A stretch of 11,080 nucleotides of DNA. Origin: Chloroflexota bacterium (GTDB lineage Bacteria > Chloroflexota > Dehalococcoidia > Lucifugimonadales > Lucifugimonadaceae). The translations under genes and the position numbers were made by a program. The notes under the pieces are model-generated. The model was not told where the DNA came from, did no database searches, and worked only from the letters and a program-made list of their open reading frames with translations. Position 1 is the first letter of the stretch. Each line of letters begins with the position of its first letter. Where the stretch lies: contig JAJCYX010000211.1 of the NCBI GenBank assembly GCA_029262715.1, forward strand, positions 1 through 11,080. Direction: 5' to 3'. This document shows positions 6,591-11,080 of the stretch, in pieces.

Positions 6591-6642
6591 CTTATCGATA
6601 GCAACCCGCGTACACCGCACCGGGACCACCGCCCATCAGCAG

Positions 6643-6659
6643 AAAACGCGGCACGCCGC
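6643..6659 (-). terminator. Hairpin-T4 unit just after the thioesterase stop
   Basis: On the minus strand GCGGC-GT-GCCGC is followed by GTTTTCTG, starting 3 nt after the thioesterase TGA (which ends at 6663). The 20 bases 6640-6659 are the exact reverse complement of 10898-10917, and 7332-7350 is 17/19 identical to 6641-6659. Placement suits a short intrinsic terminator, although the stem is only 4-5 bp and the T-run only four. Confidence 0.45.
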
Positions 6660-6662
6660 CGC

Positions 6663-7211
6663 TCACTTCTTCAGGTGCTGCAGTAAGCCTTCGGGGTCGG
6701 CCCATTCGTCAGGTACACGGATTGCCAGAACCTCGCCATCGCACGTCATCTCGTTCTCGTACGAAAACAGTTGAACGGCAAGGACCGTCTTCTTGCTGCT
6801 TGAATCGGTAATCTTCGACCGAACGGTGATCGGCCCCGCCACGGGTGTTGGCAGCCTGTAGTTGACGTGCAGTGACCCCGTTGCGTACCAGATCTTCTGG
6901 CCATCGCCGACATCTCGTCCTTCGCGCCTGTAAGCATCGGCGATCGCCGTACAGACACTGTGACAATCGATGACCGAAGCAATGATGCCGCCGTTCATCA
7001 CATCGGGCGGCATGGCTGCATGATGGGGCTGAGGCTCAAAGACGCATACAGACTCGTCTCCCTCCCAGAAACTCTTGATCCGCAAGCCACTCTCATTCCA
7101 CGCCCCACAGCCGAAGCAGTGATTGCCGTGCAACCCGTCCTGGAAGTAGGTCTTGTCATCTGAAACCAACTCAAATACTCCGATTGTTCTCTTAATATCT
7201 GGCTGAACCAT
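6663..7211 (-). CDS. PaaI-like hot-dog-fold thioesterase
   Basis: Hot-dog thioesterases hydrolyse acyl-CoA or related thioesters in the cytoplasm. From ATG 7211 there are 182 residues. FQDGLHGNHCFGCG (23-36) is a Cys-rich N-terminal motif of one PaaI-like subgroup. PQPHHAAMPPDVMNGGIIAS then VIDCHSVCTA (60-89) is the family's 'GG.i.ll.D' helix region, with Asp82 in the usual acidic position. YATGSLHVNYRLPTPVAGP (109-127) and the VRSKITDSSSKKTVLAVQLF strand complete the hot-dog sheet. The start is uncertain. GTG 7250 falls inside a GA-rich repeat and is unlikely; ATG 7211 has no clear ribosome binding site; TTG 7169 has GGAG 8 nt upstream and gives an N-terminus (MVSDDKTYFQDGL) that fits the family core best. 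The stop is followed at once by a terminator-like hairpin. It is divergent from an MFS transporter gene. Confidence 0.85.
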   Translation of the reverse strand: MVQPDIKRTIGVFELVSDDKTYFQDGLHGNHCFGCGAWNESGLRIKSFWEGDESVCVFEPQPHHAAMPPDVMNGGIIASVIDCHSVCTAIADAYRREGRDVGDGQKIWYATGSLHVNYRLPTPVAGPITVRSKITDSSSKKTVLAVQLFSYENEMTCDGEVLAIRVPDEWADPEGLLQHLKK

Positions 7212-7244
7212 GCGTTGTAGCGACTTCGCACAGGGAACATACCA

Positions 7245-7280
7245 ACCCACCCTCTAACTCCCTCCCTGCCAGGGAGGGAG
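7245..7280. repeat. GA-rich hairpin repeat, copy 2 (inverted orientation)
   Basis: CAACCCACCCTCTAA leads into CTCCCTCCCT - GCC - AGGGAGGGAG, a perfect 10-bp stem with a 3-nt loop. Its tail lies on the left, so it is in the opposite orientation to copies 1 and 3. It occupies the divergent gap between the thioesterase and MFS genes and creates a spurious GTG start (7250, minus) and a spurious Shine-Dalgarno before ATG 7282 (plus). Confidence 0.85.
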
Positions 7281-7321
7281 AATGAAGATCGCAACACTGG
7301 TCCTCTATCGATCAGCCTCTC

Positions 7322-7352
7322 GTGCCGCACTAGAAAACGCCGCACGCGGCAC
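7322..7352. repeat. Degenerate hairpin module upstream of the MFS gene
   Basis: GTGCCGC (7322-7328) pairs with GCGGCAC (7346-7352). The interval contains AGAAAACGC, which with what follows (7332-7350) is 17/19 identical to 6641-6659. It is another copy of the hairpin-T4 module, in the same orientation as 6643-6659. Its presence argues that the stretch before 7384 is non-coding leader rather than the N-terminus of the transporter. Confidence 0.55.
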
Positions 7353-7383
7353 CTATCCCCAACAAGCTAACATCGAATCTGCG

Positions 7384-8643
7384 ATGAGTCAGAACAGCGC
7401 TGCGGCGAACCCTACCTTCAACTCGGAACGCGAAGAATCGCGCGCCCGCCGACGAACGCTGCTCATCGTCTCTGTAGCATCGCTGTTCGGCCTCTCAGTC
7501 TGGTTCTCCACCAACGCCATCACAGACGCCCTCGAAGCCCAAAAGGGGCTAACAGAGCAGGACGTCGCCTGGTTGACCATCGCCGTTCAACTCGGATTCG
7601 TGTTTGGCACCATCACAATCGCACTCACGAACCTCGCCGACATGCTCAACGCCCGAACCCTCTTCTTCATCTCGGCAATCGGCGCAGGCGCTCTCAACCT
7701 TCTCGTCATACCGCTGGACAATCTGCCGCTGCTCATACTGGTCAGGTTCGGTACCGGAGCGTTCCTCGGCGGTGTCTATCCACCTGCCATGAAGGTGCTG
7801 TCAGGCTGGTTCACCAAAAACCGTGGATTTGCGCTCGGCATGATGATCGGGGCGCTAACGCTCGGGTCAGGCTCGCCGCATCTACTTAGTTCAATATTCG
7901 TCGATAACTGGGAGGCTGTGATCCTCGGCAGCTCGTTCTTAGCATTCGGCGGCGGATTGGCGATGCGGGCTCTGGTCAACGATGGGCCTTACGAGGTTCC
8001 GGCAGCAAAGTTCCGCCCTTCCTCCATGTTGACCGTGTTCACCAACCGTGGCATGCGGCTGGCGCTGATCGGCTATTTAGGGCACATGTGGGAGCTGTAC
8101 GCCATGTGGGCGTGGATCGGCACGTTCATGGCAGTCGTCATCGGCACGAGACCGCTGGTCGGCGATTCACTTGACCTTGCCAGCGCGTTGACGTTCCTGG
8201 TCTTCTTCGTTGGCGCAGTTGCAAGCCCACTGGCAGGCCTGTTTGCCGAGCGGTTTGGAAGGACGCTTGTGACGAGCGTCTTGATGGTGCTTTCAGGCAG
8301 CATGGCCGTGCTCATTGGCTTCCTGCCGATAGAGCTTGCGCCGCTGATCGTGATCGTTGCGATGATCTGGGGAGCGACGGTTGTGGCCGATTCGGCGCAG
8401 TTTTCAACGGCGGTCACGGAGCTTTCGCCACCTGAGTACCGCGGCACGATGCTGACGTTCCAGACCGGCCTGGGTTTTCTGCTGACGGCAGGCTCGATCT
8501 GGCTGATTCCTGTGCTTGAGGATGCGAGCGGTTGGGGACTGGCGTTTGCTGTGCTGGCGATCGGCCCGGTCGTCGGTACTATAGCGATGATGCGATTGCG
8601 CAGGTTGCCGGAGGCGCGAAAGCTGGCTGGCGGGCGCGGCTAG
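7384..8643 (+). CDS. Major facilitator superfamily transporter
   Basis: A 12-helix MFS permease of 419 residues in the inner membrane, exchanging or exporting small solutes by proton coupling. A short hydrophilic N-terminus (1-24, ending REESRARRR) precedes helix 1 (about 25-43). Motif-A-like loops follow helix 2 (NLADMLNARTLFF, 83-95) and helix 8 (GLFAERFGRTLV, 285-296). A Gly/Pro-rich stretch RFGTGAFLGGVYPPAMKVLS (121-140) matches helix 4, and AMIWGATVVADSAQFSTAVT with ELSPPEYRGTMLTFQ (326-360) is typical of CynX/NimT-like members. The substrate is unknown. Start at 7384 (MSQNSAAANP) is preferred; an in-frame ATG at 7282 would add 34 residues translated from repeat DNA. No strong ribosome binding site precedes 7384, so a leaderless transcript is possible. 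Its stop lies on a CTAG shared with dinB. Confidence 0.88.
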   Translation: MSQNSAAANPTFNSEREESRARRRTLLIVSVASLFGLSVWFSTNAITDALEAQKGLTEQDVAWLTIAVQLGFVFGTITIALTNLADMLNARTLFFISAIGAGALNLLVIPLDNLPLLILVRFGTGAFLGGVYPPAMKVLSGWFTKNRGFALGMMIGALTLGSGSPHLLSSIFVDNWEAVILGSSFLAFGGGLAMRALVNDGPYEVPAAKFRPSSMLTVFTNRGMRLALIGYLGHMWELYAMWAWIGTFMAVVIGTRPLVGDSLDLASALTFLVFFVGAVASPLAGLFAERFGRTLVTSVLMVLSGSMAVLIGFLPIELAPLIVIVAMIWGATVVADSAQFSTAVTELSPPEYRGTMLTFQTGLGFLLTAGSIWLIPVLEDASGWGLAFAVLAIGPVVGTIAMMRLRRLPEARKLAGGRG

Positions 8644-9131
8644 AGCAGGTCGAGGTCTCCCGGAGAGTGCCCGAGAGCCGTTAGCATGATTGCGACCTCG
8701 CTACGGTGCTGCGTGCCGTGATTGACTACGTGAAGCATCATCTCCCAGAGCAGTCTCTCGATGACCGAGCCATCACCTGCTGTCCGCTGGTACTTTCGTT
8801 CGAGGCTGGCGTCGTCTGCGAGGCTTTCAACGAACTCTGAGGTCTCCTGTTCGACTGAGTGCCAGAACGTTGAGACTGCCGCGAGGTCCGCGTAGTAAGC
8901 GACTGGGAACTGTCGAGCAAACGACTCGTCTCGTGTCATCGAATCGTTCCACCACGAAACGTGGCACACCTGTGCGTCCGCAATGTGGACCAATGTGTCT
9001 CGGACCGATGGCTGCCCTGCGAAAACGGACTCTGTGAACTGTTGCGGCGACAGGGATTTTGCAACTTCGATGACATGGCCCGTCATCTGAGAGTTGTAGC
9101 TGTACAGGCGTTGGATAGCGGTGAGCATCAT
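8640..9131 (-). CDS. DinB/YfiT-family putative metal-dependent protein
   Basis: A four-helix-bundle DinB-superfamily protein of 163 residues. The three metal-ligand histidines expected of the family are present: His49 in DTLVHIADAQ and His138 and His142 in HVVNHGTQHRSEVAIML. WWNDSMTRDE and TFWHSVEQETSEF fit the helices between. Members include bacillithiol-dependent S-transferases, maleylpyruvate isomerase-like enzymes and many proteins of unknown role, so detoxification or thiol chemistry is a reasonable but unproven guess. Two ATGs open the frame at 9131 and 9128, with GGAG 9 nt upstream. It lies 36 nt downstream of an APH-like kinase gene on the same strand, probably co-transcribed, and overlaps the MFS stop by 4 nt in a convergent arrangement. 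Confidence 0.85.
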   Translation of the reverse strand: MMLTAIQRLYSYNSQMTGHVIEVAKSLSPQQFTESVFAGQPSVRDTLVHIADAQVCHVSWWNDSMTRDESFARQFPVAYYADLAAVSTFWHSVEQETSEFVESLADDASLERKYQRTAGDGSVIERLLWEMMLHVVNHGTQHRSEVAIMLTALGHSPGDLDLL

Positions 9132-9167
9132 GGTTCAGATCTCCACACGGCTGTTTTTGAGAACAAA

Positions 9168-10163
9168 TTAGCTCAACTCTTCTTTGACCAAACCCTCATG
9201 CAGACTGCGCAGTTGGTCAACAGTTAGATCGGGGCGTGAACTGAACTCCTTGAACGATGGGAACCACCTGGCAATGTCCGGCATCGGGCGTCGAAGTTCC
9301 CGGAGTGACCAGAACCGCAATGTATCGAGATCACGGCCGGACTCCGCTTTGTATACAGCGATGAAGTTGTCCGCCGCATCTCGCCAAGGCTCGAATCGGT
9401 AGTTGACGATAGCGGTGCCGACATCAAGTGCCGGGTCGCCTGTACCGACCTCTTCGAAATCGACGATGGCAACCAGCTTTTGCCCCTGCCAGAGCGTGTT
9501 GCCGGGCCAGTAATCACCGTGCAGGAACACTCCTGCCTCAAGCGATGTCCGCTTCAGCTCGGACCGCTGAGTAGCCCATAATTTCGCGCCAAGGTGATGA
9601 CCAGCTACGTATTTTGGTGGGTCAACATGAGCAAACGCCTCGGTCTCCTGAGCGTTGTAGTCACGTAACGTGCTGCGAACCGCGGGATTCGGCGAGATGT
9701 CGTGGAGACGCACCAGCATGAGCGCCAGTTGAGTCGTGTAGTCGATGGGATCTTCCGGAGCCATCAGTGGCTTGCCCTCGATAAACTCGATCAGTGTGGC
9801 CGGCTCGGTGAATATGCCGGTCTCATCGGCCCACAGCGGCTCAGGGACCGGTATTCCGTTGCTTCTGAGCAGGCACAGCACCTCCAGTTCGGCGCGTGCT
9901 GCGGCCATGTTGTCGTCGCGTGACCAGTTGCCTCGACGCCTGAGGATCGCCTTGAACTCGCTGCCTGACCGTTCCTCTACACGCAACACGTCCATCGTGC
10001 AGCCAAGTCCACCGAGAATGCGATGATCGAACATGACCGTGCTGCCTGGAGACAGGGCATTGGCCAGTGCCGAGAGCTGTTCTTCGGTCGGTTCGGGCGC
10101 GTACTGCATCCGCACAGGATAGCGTTTGTCGAACGAGGGATAGGCGATTGTGTCTGATGGCAC
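9168..10163 (-). CDS. Aminoglycoside phosphotransferase (APH)-like kinase
   Basis: A cytoplasmic APH/choline-kinase-fold phosphotransferase of 331 residues. The N-lobe has GGLGCTMDVLRVEE (51-64) as nucleotide loop, FKAILRRRG (70-78) with the candidate ATP lysine Lys71, and Glu93 in the following helix. LIEFIEGKPL (124-133) is the hinge. The C-lobe has FLHGDYWPGNTLW (213-225), the Brenner motif HGDxxxxN with catalytic Asp217 and Asn222, and VAIVDFEEVGTGDPALDVGT (231-250), where Asp235 is the metal-binding residue. The active site looks intact. Many such proteins act on metabolites rather than antibiotics, so the substrate is unassigned and resistance should not be assumed. The frame starts at GTG 10163; ATG 10109 is an alternative that drops 18 residues, and neither has a strong ribosome binding site. 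Likely first gene of a two-gene unit with dinB, insulated from the upstream gene by a strong terminator. Confidence 0.9.
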   Translation of the reverse strand: MPSDTIAYPSFDKRYPVRMQYAPEPTEEQLSALANALSPGSTVMFDHRILGGLGCTMDVLRVEERSGSEFKAILRRRGNWSRDDNMAAARAELEVLCLLRSNGIPVPEPLWADETGIFTEPATLIEFIEGKPLMAPEDPIDYTTQLALMLVRLHDISPNPAVRSTLRDYNAQETEAFAHVDPPKYVAGHHLGAKLWATQRSELKRTSLEAGVFLHGDYWPGNTLWQGQKLVAIVDFEEVGTGDPALDVGTAIVNYRFEPWRDAADNFIAVYKAESGRDLDTLRFWSLRELRRPMPDIARWFPSFKEFSSRPDLTVDQLRSLHEGLVKEELS

Positions 10164-10212
10164 TTAGCCAGCTTCACAGACTCTGAACGCTAATGAAGAA
10201 CACGTGACGAGC

Positions 10213-10247
10213 AAAAAAAGTCGAGGTCGCTCACTGGCGACCTCGAC
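10213..10247 (-). terminator. Strong intrinsic terminator of the 80-residue orphan gene
   Basis: On the minus strand GTCGAGGTCGC - CAGTGA - GCGACCTCGAC forms a perfect 11-bp stem with a 6-nt loop, followed directly by TTTTTTT. This is a textbook Rho-independent terminator, 67 nt beyond the stop of the gene ending at 10314. On the + strand the stem is preceded by the A-run and followed by CTGTTCCCC, so it is unidirectional. Confidence 0.9.
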
Positions 10248-10313
10248 CTGTTCCCCTGAGAAGTGACTGGCCTTGGAGGATGCCAGTCCGGAAATTACTA
10301 GAACTACGGGCGC

Positions 10314-10556
10314 TTACGCTGCCCGGTTAAATCCGCCGCCATCGTGATGCGGGAGAAACTGCAGAACTCGAGCGCGCTTGCGTCCGCGTTCTGTGATCTT
10401 GCCATCTGACAGCATGTGGTAGAACTTGTCCTGTCCGTTGACGCCTTCTGGGCAGACGGTCGCCTTCTCGCCAGGCTTAAGCACTACGCCAAGCTGGCCG
10501 CGTGCCGGAACGATCTCTGCGTGGTCGGATGTGTTCTGTACGTTTATGAATGTCAT
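10314..10556 (-). CDS. Small conserved-looking hypothetical protein (80 residues)
   Basis: I do not recognise this protein. From ATG 10556 it has 80 residues beginning MTFINVQNTSDHAEIVPARG. The middle, QLGVVLKPGEKATVCPEG, reads as two beta-strands with a Pro-Gly turn. The second half has a basic block (KITERGRKRARVLQF) and ends HHDGGGFNRAA. There is one cysteine, no signal peptide and no membrane helix. Strong support that it is real comes from GGGAG placed 8 nt before the ATG and from the textbook intrinsic terminator downstream, which makes it a stand-alone transcription unit. A longer frame from ATG 10637 would add 27 residues without a comparable ribosome binding site. Small strand-rich proteins with a 'lKPGE' turn occur among phage structural proteins and nucleic-acid-binding proteins, but that resemblance is too weak to assign a function. 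Confidence 0.72.
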   Translation of the reverse strand: MTFINVQNTSDHAEIVPARGQLGVVLKPGEKATVCPEGVNGQDKFYHMLSDGKITERGRKRARVLQFLPHHDGGGFNRAA

Positions 10557-10809
10557 CTGATTTGCTCCCGGACGTTGTAGCTCGTGTATCCGGTCTGGAC
10601 TCGTGGGTGCTTCAAGCGGCTTGCTGCTTATCTTCACCGGGCAGAGCCGTCATCGCTTTCGTTGAGCCAAAGTTAGACTCGGTTCGGACGGTCCGGCTCC
10701 AAGCTAGCTACACAACTGGCTTGAGTAGAAACCCACATGGTCGTGAGCCGACTGGATCACGCCGGTGAGCCATCAGGGCAACCGCGCAGTTTGTACGCAG
10801 GAATATCAG

Positions 10810-10862
10810 GTGGCTCATTGGGTCGAGCCACGGAGAAATGCCCGGTGGGCATACATGCATGT
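10810..10862. repeat. Cluster of three adjacent palindromes in non-coding DNA
   Basis: GTGGCTC/GAGCCAC (10810-10831, 8-nt loop), ATGCCC-GGT-GGGCAT (10838-10852) and the self-complementary ACATGCATGT (10853-10862) follow one another within 53 nt. They precede the repeat modules starting at 10882. The wider stretch 10557-10881 holds no gene I can support; apart from these palindromes I see nothing nameable in it. Confidence 0.55.
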
Positions 10863-10881
10863 GAGTGACGGCCTGCACGGG

Positions 10882-11008
10882 GCAGCAAGCTGCTTTTGCG
10901 GCGTGCCGCGTTTTCTGGTGTCGTACAGTCACCCGGGAGATTCTGAATCAAGTTCAGAATGACAAACATTCCCTCTCCCTGGCAGGGAGAGGGTCAGGGT
11001 GTGGGTTG
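10882..11008. repeat. Composite intergenic repeat, copy B (modules 4-3-1)
   Basis: GCAGCAAGCTGC-TTTT (10882-10897) and GCGGC-GT-GCCGC-GTTTT (10898-10914) match the hairpin-T4 units of copy A. AGATTCTGAATCAAG with its following TTCAGAATGACA (10938-10964) is 24/27 identical to 5094-5120 and folds as ATTCTGAA/TTCAGAAT with a 5-nt loop. CCCTCTCCCT-GGC-AGGGAGAGGG (10971-10993) is GA-rich hairpin copy 3, followed by TCAGGGTGTGGGTTG. Relative to copy A the ATCCCGA...GGATCTGACC module is missing, leaving only a CAGTCACCCGGG junction. Confidence 0.8.
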
Positions 11009-11048
11009 TTCCGTTTAACAGGAGAGAGTGGTTACCTTTGTCAGCTAC

Positions 11049-11080
11049 CGACCCTCCCTCTAACTCCCTCCCAATCTGGG
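11049..11080. repeat. GA-rich hairpin repeat, copy 4 (inverted, cut by window edge)
   Basis: CGACCCTCCCTCTAA then CTCCCTCCCAATCTGGG. This is the left arm, loop and first bases of the right arm of the same hairpin family. It is in the orientation of copy 2 and carries the loop type of copy 1 (AATCTGGG is the reverse complement of its CCCAGATT). The right arm runs off the window. It forms an inverted pair with copy 3, with about 40 bp between them (11009-11048). Confidence 0.7.

Noticed and set aside
6431..6600. Target-site duplication flanking the 150-bp inverted-terminus element
   Set aside because: Flanks (GGCGACCCA on the left, CTTATCGAT on the right) show no direct repeat, so insertion could not be confirmed.
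7282..7383. N-terminal extension of the MFS transporter from ATG 7282
   Set aside because: These 34 codons translate repeat modules and carry no transporter-like sequence; the ribosome-binding-like bases belong to the GA-rich hairpin.
9168..10163. Antibiotic-resistance gene (aminoglycoside resistance)
   Set aside because: The motifs prove only an APH-fold kinase; environmental bacteria carry many such kinases with other substrates and there is no mobile resistance context.
10640..10870. Possible tRNA or other known RNA gene in the hairpin-rich gap
   Set aside because: I could not assemble a cloverleaf with conserved D- and T-loop bases, nor match a known RNA motif.

Overview
The window is a moderately GC-rich bacterial chromosome fragment carrying ten protein-coding genes, one of them cut by the left edge. 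The gaps between genes are unusually rich in short palindromic repeats. The yidC-jag pair, the mix of small-molecule enzymes (a deazaflavin/DUF385-type protein, a winged-helix SAM methyltransferase, a hot-dog thioesterase with an NHCFGCG motif, DinB, an APH-like kinase), GTG/TTG starts and the GA-rich intergenic hairpins suggest a Chloroflexota bacterium, perhaps of the Dehalococcoidia/SAR202 type. This is inference from gene content and general familiarity. No rRNA or other phylogenetic marker in the window settles it.

Left third (2-2865, all + strand): an envelope-biogenesis cluster. It holds the C-terminal part of a PQQ-like beta-propeller protein, the membrane insertase YidC, and the RNA-binding protein Jag (Jag_N, long disordered Arg/Gly-rich linker, KH, R3H). 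yidC and jag overlap by about 98 nt, and the out-of-frame overlap encodes a strongly basic YidC tail. A PfkB-family sugar/nucleoside kinase follows (3018-3929, GTG start). It runs head-on, with zero spacing, into a membrane-anchored thioredoxin-like protein on the minus strand (3930-4421).

Middle (4542-8643): a DUF385/deazaflavin-type protein, a repeat-filled gap, a winged-helix SAM methyltransferase with a TTG start (5261-6340), a second repeat-filled gap containing a 150-bp element with inverted termini, a minus-strand PaaI-like thioesterase, and a divergently transcribed 12-TM MFS transporter. A GA-rich hairpin repeat lies in the divergent gap and confuses the start calls of both genes.

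Right (8640-11080): the MFS gene shares the four bases CTAG with a convergent DinB-family gene, so both stop codons sit on one palindrome. dinB is probably co-transcribed behind an APH-like phosphotransferase (36-nt gap). Upstream of that is an orphan gene for an 80-residue protein of unknown function, with a very good ribosome binding site and a textbook intrinsic terminator (10213-10247). The last ~520 bases appear non-coding and are packed with hairpins and repeat modules that match those in the other gaps.

I see no convincing defence system, phage, IS transposase, CRISPR array or RNA gene. The most distinctive signals are the modular palindromic intergenic repeat family, the charged out-of-frame yidC/jag overlap, and the small orphan gene with its own terminator.
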